Part shown: one piece after another, positions 45,055 through 55,544 of the stretch
Layout of the letters: each line of letters begins with the position of its first letter
How positions within the stretch are numbered: the first letter of the stretch is position 1
Assembly (NCBI RefSeq): GCF_000219625.1
Contig: NC_018204.1
Span: 496,001 to 560,000 of the forward strand
Direction of reading: 5' to 3'
Origin: Zymoseptoria tritici IPO323
Lineage: Eukaryota; Ascomycota; Dothideomycetes; Mycosphaerellales; Mycosphaerellaceae
Length of the DNA: 64,000 bases
Made by a program: the position numbers and the translations under genes
The notes under the pieces: model-generated
The model's database searches: none
Told to the model about the DNA's origin: nothing
What the model saw: the letters and a program-made list of their open reading frames with translations, nothing else

Positions 45055-45320
45055 ATGCCGCCCGCCGCCGATATCACCAGGAACGAGGATTCCGCCAATG
45101 CAGCCACCGAAGTAACACCTCTGCTGGCTGTCGCTAAGACTGGAGCTCCCACAATCTACAATGGCGACAACAATGGCAAAGCTGGAACCGTGGAGCAAAA
45201 TGCCGCAACTCCGACGACGAAGAGGAGCCTCCAATGCCAGTCGTTCAAATCCTGCTCCTCTGCTACGCCTCGCTCGCCGAGCCGGTGGCATACTTCAGCA
45301 TCTTCCCATTTCCACGCCTC
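45055..45320 (+). pseudogene. N-terminal fragment of an MFS transporter
   Basis: ATG 45055 opens a frame typical of MFS N-termini (acidic, ending ATEVTPLLAVAKTG). After a one-base shift near 45205-45220, another frame gives an acidic DDEEEPPMP linker and a membrane helix QILLLCYASLAEPVAYFSIF, which matches the first transmembrane helix of fungal MFS multidrug/zinc-induced-facilitator-like transporters. The gene then stops resembling a transporter; the other helices are missing. A duplicated, truncated and frameshifted copy is the likely explanation. Confidence 0.45.
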
Positions 45321-47228
45321 CCGTCAGGTTGGCATCAAGCTTGACCATATTTCTTTGTCATCAACTTTCTCCACGCCTCAGGGCATCCGGCTCAGTCTCA
45401 GGATCCGCCACCTCCGAACAGACCGCTCTGCGAAGGAACTCGACATCAAGTGGATCAGATTACTACCGACTCGTTCTGCGGCCAACGATGAAACCCCTGA
45501 ACACGTTCCACGTCATATCGCACCTGTCGTCATCAAACGCGGAGTCGCCATGTCCGGGGAATGGGAAGTCGAAGAGGTCTTGGATACAGGAAGGTGTGCA
45601 CCGACGCCCGCTTCCGACTTGAATTTGTTGCCAAGAGTCAACTTTGACAACATCATGCGGAGAAAAACGTCTGGGCCAGCATCCTACGGCGCGGCGTCGT
45701 CATCGCATCTATTACCAGTCAACTCCATCTATGCAATCATCACCTCCCTGTTACAGCCTCACTTCTGTGTTACTTTGAAACATCATTGACAAATGTCTCC
45801 AAGCCAGAGAATCACCCTTTCTGCCACCGCGAGGTTCATCGCCGACGACGACGATGACGAAAACTCTGCCAACATCGCGGGCTCCTCGAACCATCCTCCT
45901 GATATCATCATCTACACTATTGAGGCTATGATCTTTCCGTCCACGAGACTAAGCACGCGCGCGAGAGCTAAGAATAATCACAAGTGTGCTGTGCCCGTTA
46001 AAAATGAGCTGGTTCGAAGGAGAGTGGTTGAAATCTGCGAAGGAGATGAAAGGGGCCGAAAGCAGAAGAGACAACCACCACGAGCAGCAAGTCTAGTCAT
46101 CGCTCCGGACCTGTTGTGGGCTTCGTAGCTTGGGTTGTAAGCTGTGCGTTAATTGCTCTGAGCAGTCGGACAATTAAGCTGTTTGAAGCTGCCCACAATG
46201 TTCGGAGATTTCCGCTGGCCAGGAGGTTGATCTTGCCCGCTTGTCGATGAAACGGCGAATGTCGACCTCGAACACTGAGCATGACTCAAAGAATCCCATT
46301 GACCTTGGTACTTGCAATCGCCGTCCAAAGAGGTTGCGGACTTCAAACCAGGTTGATCTGCTTCTTCTTCTTCTTGCTGGTTAATTCCCAATTGGAGTCT
46401 GTCCAGGAGAACCTGTGGTGCACTGGGTACAGGACATTCCACCTCTACATACTGCCATCTTCACGGTCTGCTATCTCTACGCCCTACCATCTCCACGCCT
46501 CATCATCTCCTCATATTGCCGTTCACTGCTGGCGCAGAAATTGACCTCAAAATGGGTAGGGTACTGCAACGGCATCTACAAGCACAAGATCACTGGATGA
46601 ACGTCGTCCGGATCCGACGCTGGAAAGCGACGCCAACTGACCCCAGCAGTGCCCGAGCCGCCCACGAAACAGCGTAAGACACTGGCAGAGCGCGCCGGTG
46701 AACACTGTGGTGCACAATCGATCCACCCAATCCAAGCCTCCGCAGATTGATTGGCTTGACACAAGCCCCAAGCGCCGCAGAGGGAGAAGCTATCAAATGG
46801 TCCAGAGAATCACTCTGCGAGACGGAACGGCCGAGCAATGCTGAATGGGACGACGTCGCCCACCATGGTGATACTTAGGAGCAGACGCTACCTTCGGGCT
46901 ACGAACACCACTCGGACTGGGGTGCTGTGCGTGCGGATTGCGCGTCTCTGGCGTTGCGCTCAAGTCTTGCTTTTGCGACAGTCTTGTAGCTATCTAGAAA
47001 TCTCCTCTCGTGCTTTATTTCTTCAGCCTTTTGAGAGGTGCTGTAATCACCCGTCATCTCGTGACTCGAGACTTGTGCTTGGCTCCCCCGTCTTCAGCTC
47101 CCCCCTCTTCAGCTCCTCCCTCTTCAGCTCCTTCATCTTCAGCTCCGCCAAACTAACGAACGATCATCTCAATCGATTGACCCACCAAGTCGCAACACCA
47201 CCCTACCTCAACACCCAGATCCGCCGCG
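45321..47228. other. unresolved relic region
   Basis: The frame opened at 45055 stays open to 45789 with charged, soluble-looking sequence (RHLRTDRSAKELDIKWIRLL) unlike a transporter. Further short ORFs lie at 45793-46771 on both strands. A CT-rich tract at 47090-47150 (repeated TCTTCAGCTCC) precedes the next ORF and may be a promoter. Confidence 0.3.
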
Positions 47229-48101
47229 ATGATCGACGTCCGTCGAGCCCATCGACACCCAAACCTCCGCCCACTCTCCCACTCACTATGGTCCGGAAAG
47301 CCCGAGTCGATAGGGCCTTTTACTTCCTCGAAACAACACCTGCTCACGCAGCGCGGACTTGGAAATCATGCAATCGTCCGGACGACGAGATGCATACGAC
47401 ACAATCGCGCTGAGAACACTCTGTACGCCACGACAGCGAATCCTGTCCGAAATGTTTCGTGGCCTTCCTTGTTAAACTCCACGGGGAAAGTTCAGCGAGG
47501 ACGTCTCCATCGTGACAAGCTTCACCACAACCGCCTTCAACGGCTCGGCGCGTCAACGCGACCATTCAGCGAAGACCTCCTGCGATACAACAAAATCATC
47601 GACCAGCACCTTCCGGAGAGGTATGGATACGCCATTCTCCAGCGACAGATCTTCGACCGTGCGGGGAAAGCTCAGCGAGGACGTCTCCATCGTGACAAGC
47701 TTCACCACAACCGCCTTCAACGGCTCGGCGCGTCAACGCGACCATTCAGCGAAGACCTCCTGCGATACAACAAAATCATCGACCAGCACCTTCCGGAGAG
47801 GTATGGATACGCCATTCTCCAGCGACAGATCTTCGACCGTGCCAATCCAGCCCACGCCGATTTATGGACGGAAGACGAGATGGTGGGAGGAGAGGTCGAA
47901 TACATACCTTAGGTGGAGAGAAGCCCCATCGATCCCAACGTGGATGTGGTCGACGATCGCATCCGTACGATCATTGCGCGAGGTGAGATGATGGCCAACG
48001 AGGTGAGGCACATCAACATGCAGTTCCACATTCCGGTGGATTACCCTCACATCACCGCGGATTTTGTGTGTCTCGGCAAGAGATTTGCCCTTTACGTCTA
48101 A
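47229..48101 (+). pseudogene. hypothetical protein with 60-aa internal duplication
   Basis: An ATG-started frame (47229) contains two tandem copies of a 60-residue unit (PFSEDLLRYNKIIDQHLPER, GYAILQRQIFDRA). It then reaches TAG at 47910-47912 (CCT TAG GTG, explained by CAG) and stays open in the same frame to 48101 with a folded-looking segment (DVVDDRIRTIIARGEMMANE). A further protein-like block in another frame follows to 48333 (NNLDRAVASLKTILGAW). Other frames across the duplication are also open because the unit length is a multiple of three. No family recognised. Confidence 0.4.
47483..47842 (+). repeat. 180-bp perfect tandem duplication
   Basis: Copies 47483-47662 and 47663-47842 differ at about one base (TTCAGC versus CTCAGC near the start). 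180 bp equals 60 codons, so frame is kept. Such near-identity implies a recent duplication. Confidence 0.95.
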
Positions 48102-48617
48102 ACGAGCGTCATCTTACCGAAACGAAATCAACAACCTGGACAGAGCTGTGGCCAGCCTTAAGACGATTCTTGGAGCATGGCCGACAGCGAGGGCGGAAGT
48201 GTCGATCACAGCGACAATAAAGCGCATGCACAGCGACTTGGCCGATTTACCCACCGGAGAACATTGCTACCTGCAGGATCACGACGCGCCGATGTTCCCG
48301 AAACCGGAAGAGAAGGAGCTTACCGTTCCGTAGGAGATTTGCACGCCGAGTGGCAAGATTATTACCGTAGTCGGTAAGTAGAGCGTGTAAGACGGGAAGC
48401 ATTCTCCCTTAGCGGTAGATCAGGATCACGTAGATACTACTTAGCGATAAGTACGTGGTTTCTCTCTTAGTTCAAGATCAGGCTCGCATAGATACTACGT
48501 AGGCTACGCTTGTGGACGGTGCGGCAGTACTACAAACTTCCTTTTGGGGAAGGAGAGAAAGAGGCAGATACTAGAACATAGATAGCCTCTTCAACTTGGT
48601 CTTGCAAACTACTACAA

Positions 48618-48743
48618 CTTCGACGAGCGGGCCATGGACCGCTAATTCCACGACATCGAGTCGAGCTTCTTTTAAGCGTATGATTACTGCTTCGACGAGC
48701 GGGCCATAGGTTACTATTTCCGGGAGATCGAATCGAGCTTCTT
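48618..48743 (-). repeat. 72-bp duplicated motif also present in the 53.7-kb copia element
   Basis: CTTCGACGAGCGGGCCAT...GAGCTTCTT occurs at 48618-48671 and 48690-48743, and a third version at 53722-53779 at the 3' end of the copia relic. On the minus strand all share a GPLVE-like reading. Probably leftover copia 3' ends. Confidence 0.55.
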
Positions 48744-48775
48744 GTCGGAAACTCCAGCATCGCCAGCCGTAGGAG

Positions 48776-48967
48776 TGTAACAGACAGGGGCAGATAATAC
48801 ATACTTAGAACTAGCGCAACCGCGAACGTCTCGAGTGGCGCATAGGGCGAAGAGAGGGCAAAAGAAGAGCGGTAAAGCGAAAGTTGAAGAGGAGCAGAGG
48901 AGCAGAGGAGAGCAGTAAAGTAGAATGCGGAGCGGAAGGCGAAGAGGAGATATATAAGACTGTTACA
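48776..48967. repeat. possible solo LTR, 192 bp
   Basis: Bounded by TGTAACAG and CTGTTACA, a perfect 8-bp inverted terminus of the kind seen in fungal gypsy LTRs, with TATATAAG near one end. No target duplication is evident and no second copy is in the window, so this rests on the termini alone. Confidence 0.35.
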
Positions 48968-49163
48968 GCTAGGCGGTTCGATAGCGGTCACGATGACACT
49001 ATAGGAGAATATCCTGGCCCATGAACCGCTATGCCTAGGACGTCGGTTTGGGTTTGCTTCCGGAGACGACAGCTACGCCCTAGCGAAGGAGAAGCGCGAG
49101 GGAGCTCACGAAATGCACCTGCATATTACCCAACGGTCGAGAGAGAACGTCTGTTGTGGATCG

Positions 49164-50045
49164 TCAACGGTTCCCGGTGGGCAAAGTAACAATAGCGTCA
49201 CTCTCGTGGTACGCACTGCATAAAGCTGCAGCGATGCCGGCAATGGTGGGGTGTAATGGGTCGGTGGGCGTTCGTAAAGACTTTGTCTCAGTAGTCTTTT
49301 GTGTGATCCGTCCCTGGAGCGTGCCAAAATTGGTGTGCAAGAGTATTTTGAACACGGAGAGGAGAAGGTCGCAGCTCTCGGCGGGAACTCTAGGGGGTGG
49401 ACAGGTAAGACTGAAGAGAACCACCATCGTCCGAGGCTTGGCTCGAGAGTCAAGCCCCTTCATAAAAGTGCAGCCACGTCCGTGAGCATGGCCGCATCCA
49501 ACATGTTCTGACAATGACGGCTTGTCCAAGGTACCGGCAGTCGAGACAAAGTGTTTCTGAGTGATTGAGAAAGACTGCCTGGGTAGCAACCCGTCCAATA
49601 GGGGAAGATCGTCGAAGTCCTCGCAAGCTTCGTCCGTTGAAGGAGAAGCATTTCTCGCACGATCCTCTGGCTCCATTGACTCGCACCTAAGGGGTGCTCC
49701 TTGACACTCTGGAAAGCGGCGCCAGTGTTGTGGCTGACATATGTTGGCCAGGTCCATTCCTGTAGAGAAGAAGCTCCACGTCGTGTTCGAAGACCGAACA
49801 TAACCTTTGCCGGGTGCCTTCGCATTTGACGGCGAACAGCAAGCAATCTTGATAGGGCTGTGGCGCTGATATAAGAAAAAACAATGCGTGCTGTAGGGGA
49901 TAAGGGAAATGTTCGTAAAGGAGAGACTGTCGATCGGTCGCGCTTGCCCGGCCACTAATATCATTTCCTCGCCAAAGTTGTCGTCTCTGTCATCCTCGAC
50001 GAGGCCGCGTCTGCCGGAAGATGTTTTCATCTTCGATTCGCGCAT
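49164..50045 (-). CDS. hypothetical 293-aa protein
   Basis: One of the longest intact ATG-to-stop frames outside the mobile elements. The N-terminus is charged (MRESKMKTSSGRRGLVEDD); there is a hydrophobic stretch around residues 40-65 (NISLIPYSTHCFFLYQRHSP), an acidic middle (EACEDFDDLPLLDGLL) and a C-terminal Leu/Thr-rich part. No domain recognised. A weak opposing plus-strand ORF is probably a shadow. An in-frame exon upstream near 50.1 kb is possible (RIEDENIFRQTRPRRG read in another frame). Confidence 0.45.
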   Translation of the reverse strand: MRESKMKTSSGRRGLVEDDRDDNFGEEMILVAGQARPIDSLSFTNISLIPYSTHCFFLYQRHSPIKIACCSPSNAKAPGKGYVRSSNTTWSFFSTGMDLANICQPQHWRRFPECQGAPLRCESMEPEDRARNASPSTDEACEDFDDLPLLDGLLPRQSFSITQKHFVSTAGTLDKPSLSEHVGCGHAHGRGCTFMKGLDSRAKPRTMVVLFSLTCPPPRVPAESCDLLLSVFKILLHTNFGTLQGRITQKTTETKSLRTPTDPLHPTIAGIAAALCSAYHESDAIVTLPTGNR

Positions 50046-50155
50046 GCCTGTATAGATTGTCAGTAAGTACTCGCTTCATGGAGTCGTACGCTCCGTCTCT
50101 GTGTTCGCTGCGGAGTGGCAACACTTGCCGCCTTGTCAGAGTGCGGCGTTGAGGC

Positions 50156-50780
50156 TTAGAGAACTTGTTCAAGTCCTTGGTCTTGGTACAGTAGAACCAC
50201 CTGTCTTGCTGTACAGCTGACGTATGGGATATAATTCTGCACCGCTGCGTTGAATCTTCTGTCCTGGTCTCCCGGCCTGATGATGTGTGTTTGAAGGAGG
50301 CCCAGCTTGATGACGGAGCTTGACAGCGACTCGCCGATTGTACTTGATCTTGGGCGGCGCCATGTCGTGGAGAGTAGGCGCAGGTGGCGGATCAAAGACG
50401 TTGCAGCCGTTGCACTTGATGTTGAGTAGGTATGCCGTATGCTGAGGACGTGTAGCGATAAGAGTCGGGAAAGGTGGTGGGTGTCATGGAATCTGAAGGA
50501 AACAGGCAGAGTTTGGGACATTCTTTCTCGGGACCGTGCCGATCGAGTTGATCCATCTTGTTGGTGGGATGTGTGAGGTCTCTTGCCACTGTAGTCAGTG
50601 CTCGACGCAAGGCCTTCTGCACCGCCGTCTCTTCTTCGCATCGCTGCTGTGTCTTTTCAATTCCATGCTTTCCGGCTCTATGTGCTTAGTCCATGCCCGT
50701 TCATAGGCCGTGTTGTCAGGCCCGATCCGCAGTGTCAAAAAAGTCCGAACTAGCAATATCTTGGGCGGACAGCAGGGCAA
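50156..50780 (-). pseudogene. decayed soluble protein, shifted frames
   Basis: Minus-strand blocks in two frames read as one protein: a first block with YERAWTKHIEPESMELKRHS (to about 50640) and a second with QKALRRALTTVARDLTHPTN, then EKECPKLCLFPSDSMTPTTF (50392-50622). A longer frame (50156-50641) overlaps and is Ser/Arg-rich, more like a shadow. Family unknown. Confidence 0.33.
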
Positions 50781-51583
50781 GCATTCCTCAGCCTTCGATG
50801 CGGGTTCGAATTGCGAACGCTAGTACGGCTGGTCCGTTGGCCAGCGATCCGGGCGACGACTCGAGGAATTGCCGCGCGGCCTCTCTAAGTTGTATAGAAG
50901 TCGGAGCAGTAGACGGGATAGGTAGCAGGCTCTCACAGCAGGTAGTCTACTGCACGTGCCGGGCCTCGGTATTGATCACACCTATCCTACCACTTCCCGG
51001 AAGGCAAGTGACCGGGCAAAGGCCAATGAGGTTGGCTGGGATGTCATCGCTCTGCATGTGCTTATACATCAAGATGGCCGTCTGCACTTGGGATGGTGGG
51101 AGCGTTGGGATGCAAGGGAGCAAGGTAATGTATCCTTCGGCCTTAACGCCTTCCAAGCGATATGAGACGTGCTGCCCTATAATCGGCATAATGCACAGCA
51201 CCGGATAAGCTCCTCGCCATGGCACTTTCAGCAGTCATCCTGCAGACGCGCTCATCTGCTCCAGCTACTTCGGTCCGTTACGTATCCTCCGTCAGACCTC
51301 TCGTTTTGTGTGACTGTCCTCATCTTCATCTTACGCTCCCGGTCCCCGACGCTGGACCCTTGACTGGACATGGGCCTTCCCGATGTACAGCTCGAGAAAA
51401 TCATTCTCTGTGGGCTGAAATCCACCAGCATGCGAGAGTCCGAGGCAGCACTCGCTTCAGATCAACGAGGCTGCTGCAATGAAGGTACCAGCAGTGGGCA
51501 TCGCCTTGTCAAGCGACCTTGACGCCGGATCAAGGCTCGTTAAAGGGCCGACAAGACTCAGTCTGTTTGGTTCCAAGCCCGTC
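50781..51583. other. no confident gene
   Basis: A plus-strand ORF 50693-51208 is 171 codons long but Ser/Cys-rich and starts inside the preceding relic. The opposite strand is open as well. Nothing else is seen. Confidence 0.3.
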
Positions 51584-51970
51584 TCATTCCAAGCTCTTTG
51601 ACTTTCCGAAGACGGGATGGATTATCTCGATGTGTCGGGAAATCCGAAGTGAACAAGGTAGCTTGCAAAGTCTGTCAAGTCGTGGTGTAGCAGTACTCGG
51701 GACAGAGACTGACACGCTTGACGTAAGAGAGCCGCTGGAGCTGTGTTGAGCGTTCGACTGGGTCGGAAGGATTTTGGAGAGGGTTTCAATGCATGAAGAC
51801 GGCGCGTCACGTAAGTAGTTGCGCCCGGTCGCAGTGCTCGTGGCGTAGCTCTCTCGCGGAACCGCTGCTCGCATCTCTCGCAACTGCCATCGTCGTAGTA
51901 TCGATAGCATTCGCTGCTCCCAGTGCATCACTTCCGGCATATTCTCGGGCCCCTCCCGCATCGCTGTCAT
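51584..51970 (-). CDS. hypothetical 128-aa ORF
   Basis: A minus-strand frame with a helical, charged N-terminal half (HWEQRMLSILRRWQLREMRA) and a Ser/Thr-rich middle. An overlapping minus frame (51807-52136) is Ala/Asp-rich and also protein-like, so the gene may be frameshifted. No family recognised. Confidence 0.3.
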   Translation of the reverse strand: MTAMREGPENMPEVMHWEQRMLSILRRWQLREMRAAVPRESYATSTATGRNYLRDAPSSCIETLSKILPTQSNAQHSSSGSLTSSVSVSVPSTATPRLDRLCKLPCSLRISRHIEIIHPVFGKSKSLE

Positions 51971-52428
51971 ATTTCTCTCCCCGTTTCTTGGTCATTGCGC
52001 CGCGCCTCAATACTCTCTCTGCCCGGAGACTATGATAATAAGGCAAAGCAAAGCGACGACCGACACGAAAGAGACCGAAGGTGCTGACAAGTGGTTTGTG
52101 CTGGCGCGGGATGTGCGAGGAGGCCACGTCAATCATGAGGTGGGAGTGGCGACTTTGGCGGATTATCTAATGGGTAGGTCGAACGTCGGTGGTGAAGCAA
52201 GCGGAGTGGCGTGGTCGGACAACTCATAAGCCTAGATAAAGGACCTGGTCAGAGCAAAGCGCTGCTCTCCAGCTGTTACCGTCTCTTGACAGCAGTGGAA
52301 GCTCAATCTTCATCGTCCTCATCCTCCTTGCTTCTAGCGATTGCGCTCACTACACATCTTTCTCAGAGCCAAACTCATCGCACTGGCGGCAACACGCTGA
52401 AGCTGACCAATCCGGCTGCGCGGACTTC

Positions 52429-52737
52429 CTATACTTGCGGCATTACGCAAGTGGGACAACTCGACCAGCTGGTGCTTCCTGGTCGATGACGAATAGCTGA
52501 TGTTATGCGCGACGAGGAGGGGATGTAAGCTTGCATTGTCGCCGGCGACGGATCGAAGTCCGGACTGAGAATTCGTTCTCCGTTCAGTTCTCCGCGAACG
52601 CGGTTAGGCGAGGTGGCCTGAAAACGCTTCCGTTCCCGCAGAAGACTCGCGCAAAGGCGATATTCTTGATTTTCGATGAAAACGGAGGCGGCGCGGCGGC
52701 CGAGAACTTTGGGCTCGGCTGCTGCTTCTCGGTCCAT
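52429..52737 (-). CDS. hypothetical 102-aa ORF
   Basis: An ATG-to-stop frame (MDREAAAEPKVLGRRAASVF) with balanced composition. The plus-strand ORF over the same bases is also fair (Asn/Phe/Gly-rich). Neither has a known domain. Confidence 0.3.
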   Translation of the reverse strand: MDREAAAEPKVLGRRAASVFIENQEYRLCASLLRERKRFQATSPNRVRGELNGERILSPDFDPSPATMQAYIPSSSRITSAIRHRPGSTSWSSCPTCVMPQV

Positions 52738-53190
52738 GATAGATAGCTGATGTTGTACGCAAGGTCGATTGATCGCGGGCGTCGCATTGTCATCGAGGGC
52801 GGTCCACGCCGCCTATATCTCCATGATAACCGCAGTTAGCACAGATGTACGTGAGGGCTGTGGTAGTGACGGCAATAAGCTAGTGCTCGACATTTAGTTT
52901 GTACTCTGATCGCGTAGACGACACTCGTCTACGAATCTGCCAACGATGGACGCACCGTCCACTCATCGACTAAGATAGCCTTGGTCTGTGCGGCTGAGAC
53001 TACTCGTGAGCGGTGGTCGGCCTTCACGCCGAAGATTAGCATGTTACCTATGACGGATGATGTAGTCGAGGCAGACGACTGGCGAGAGTATTGTCCGGAG
53101 GACCGAACGCTGCTGTCGCCATCGCTCGAATAGGTGCCAGAGAGTTGAGCTCTGACACTTGCAGACTGAGGCTGCGTCTTGTTGCTGCGA

Positions 53191-53667
53191 GCGCAGAGGG
53201 TATATTGGGCAACGCAGTTGGTCTATGGCTGGAGTGGACGCATTCACCTCCGCAGCGAACACCAGACAGCCGTGGAGCGACCATTCTCAACTCTGTAGAC
53301 GTGGCTTGGGCAGTAGTATCCCCTGCGGGTGGCAGAGCTACTGAGCAAGGGCTGGAAAGCGTCCGCAGGTTTCTCCACTCGTGTGCTGATCTCTTGGGCG
53401 GATCGATATCGCGCATTCACCTGGAATTTTGAGGTCTGCCAGTTCTCGGCTGCCGAGAACTCTTGGACGAGGAACGTGCCGCGCAGAGGGTATATTGGGC
53501 AACTCAGTTGGTCTGTGGCTAAAGTGGACGTATTCACCTCTGCAGCGAACACCAGACAGCCGTGCAGCGACTGTTCTTAACGCTGTAGATGTGGCTTAGG
53601 CAGTGTCATCCCCTGCGGGTGGCAGAGCTACTGGAGCAAGGGCTGGAAAGCGTCCGCAGGTTTCTCA
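53191..53667 (+). repeat. two diverged ~186-bp direct repeats
   Basis: Copies at 53191-53376 and 53482-53667 (offset 291 bp) share long blocks such as AGAGGGTATATTGGGCAAC and GCTGGAAAGCGTCCGCAGG. Most differences are C/T or G/A transitions, as expected if one copy suffered RIP. They lie just beyond the 3' end of the copia relic and could derive from its LTR or 3' region. Confidence 0.75.
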
Positions 53668-53681
53668 CACTGAAAGACTGC

Positions 53682-54077
53682 TTACATCGGAGCTTTCTTA
53701 ACCCAGGAGAAATGACCACAGCTTCGACGAGCGGACCACCGAGCGTCGGCCATCTTCAGGATATCGGGTGGAGCTTCTTGCAAGGGTGCGTGCCTGAAGA
53801 TGTCAAGCGACATGGTAAGACCGTTGACAAGCTGGTGGCGTGTGGACGTTGATTGAAGGGTGACATTGCCGGCCGCGATCCCCTGCTGATATCCGCGAAA
53901 GGAAAGATTGGTGTACTTGGTGCGGCCATCAGATGCAGCATTAGAGCGCTTGGTAATGGTAATGCCCGATTGTTTGTCCTCGTAGATCGTCACTGGTCGG
54001 ATGGCTGCCTCGTAACCAACGTCAGCCAGGAATCGAGAGAGCTGTTTGGCCTCCTTCGCAACCAGCGTGGGTTGCAC
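53682..54077 (-). pseudogene. copia RNase H domain
   Basis: Contains EAKQLSRFLADVGYEA, VTIYEDKQSGITI, DGRTKYTN, AAGNVTLQSTSTRHQLVNGL, the ordered blocks of copia RNase H (usual forms YEDNQGAI, HGRTKHI, LADGL). Several family-invariant residues differ (Ala to Val in the LADGL block, His to Tyr after RTK), so the domain is decayed. Confidence 0.7.
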
Positions 54078-54318
54078 GTATCCTTGAGAGACTTTGATGC
54101 AATGTATCCGTCTGGCGCTTTTCGAAGAGCTGAATCGGCCATGGGCGTAGAGTGTGCTTATTCAAGCTTGTTGTTTAATTTCTCCGACAAGCCATGGGTC
54201 GGTGCGATAGCAACAGTCCTTAAGTGCAAGCGCCACTGTTGACAAGAGATTGGCCGCAGGTAGGACATTAGAGAAGTCGAGCTGAATTGAGGCTTAAGCC
54301 GTGGGATGAAGAGTATTC

Positions 54319-55294
54319 CTATATCCGAGCAACGCCATAACCGATCGCTGTGATGTAACGCTTGCCGGCTGGTGTAGGCAAGCTGCACTCAGAAAACGGA
54401 ATCATACATCCACGTTCATTGGTGACATGGTCAGTAGAGCCGATGTCGATTATCCACGAGCCGGAGTCGATGATCCCCGAGTCGGAGTCGTCAGCCACGA
54501 GCAACGCGGGCATGCTTGTGTTGTCCGTACGCGGAGCGTGCTGTAATTATCAATCATGATGACCATCAGCGACCGTGTGATAGAACCGACGAGAGCCTCC
54601 ATGCTCAGGGAGCGGAGTTGCCGCTGGGGCCGTCTGGACGACGGGAGTGTGATGATTGGCATGCGATCACGTAGGCGCCGCAGCTGGTGTTCAAGCTGAT
54701 GATGTTGTCGTCTGATCTTCTTGCGCAGACGATCAAGCCGCTTCTTCTCAGCCTTAGCATTCTGCTTAGGGTGCTTAAAATAGCAGCGCTCGCCGTTGTC
54801 ACGGCGCTACTGAGGTTGTTATAGCAGTCGAAGGGGTCGAAGATTGACCTAGAGGTGTCCGTGATCCGACTCCGGCAGGCGCGCGTGCCATGAGTGAGAT
54901 GCTCGTAGTCGTGCCTGCGTCAGTATGCGCATTGCACTTATCGAGGAGTCCGGAGATGAAACTGTTGAGATCAGCGTCCGTGACAGGATGACCATCAGAG
55001 CGTTCGTGGAGATTCTTGCGACGTTTGAAGGAGAAGACAGGGAAAGTATGAACATTAGCAGGCTTGACTATCGCTGATCTTTGAGGTGACAGCCTTGAGC
55101 TGCTCGAACTTGCCATGGTAGTTGTTAATGAAAGTCTCGAAAGCCTTACCGTCGTAGCGCAGGTTCTCGAACTCGAGATACACCGACAACTCGTGGGCAT
55201 GGCCTGGTGGCTTGCAGAGCGCTAGATAATGCCCACATGGGTATCCAATTTGAGACCATGGCACCCTTCCCGCGCAGCCTGGCCTCCATCCCAT
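54319..55294 (-). pseudogene. copia gag 3' part and protease
   Basis: The gag segment FENLRYDGKAFETFINNYHG followed by KFEQLKAVTSKI (55055-55200) matches the conserved helix of copia gag proteins. A basic stretch (AEKKRLDRLRKKIRRQ, near 54720) replaces a readable zinc knuckle. The protease site WIIDIGSTDHVT (54420-54460) has Ile where the active-site Ser of D-S-G normally is, so protease would be dead. Frames change between blocks. Confidence 0.6.
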
Positions 55295-55544
55295 TTACTT
55301 CGACCCGGCATCCAGTACTGTTAGTGCTTATAGTGCGAGAGAAAAGCGAGCGCGCAGTGGAATTCTTGTTGTTATTTCTAGAAAGCAAGAGGATCAGCAC
55401 AGGCAAAGGTAGCATAGTCTCTTCTAAGAATACTTGCTGCCTGTTGATCTGCCTTTGCTTGAAACCCGCGAGCTTCGAGCTAGTCGGACTGAGAATCGCA
55501 TCTGAAGGGCTGACATATGTGCCGGGCTGTTTGTTCTGCTCCGC

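Noticed and set aside
48776..48967. Complete LTR retrotransposon around 48-50 kb
   Set aside because: Only one LTR-like unit is seen, with no internal coding sequence and no target duplication; at most a solo LTR.
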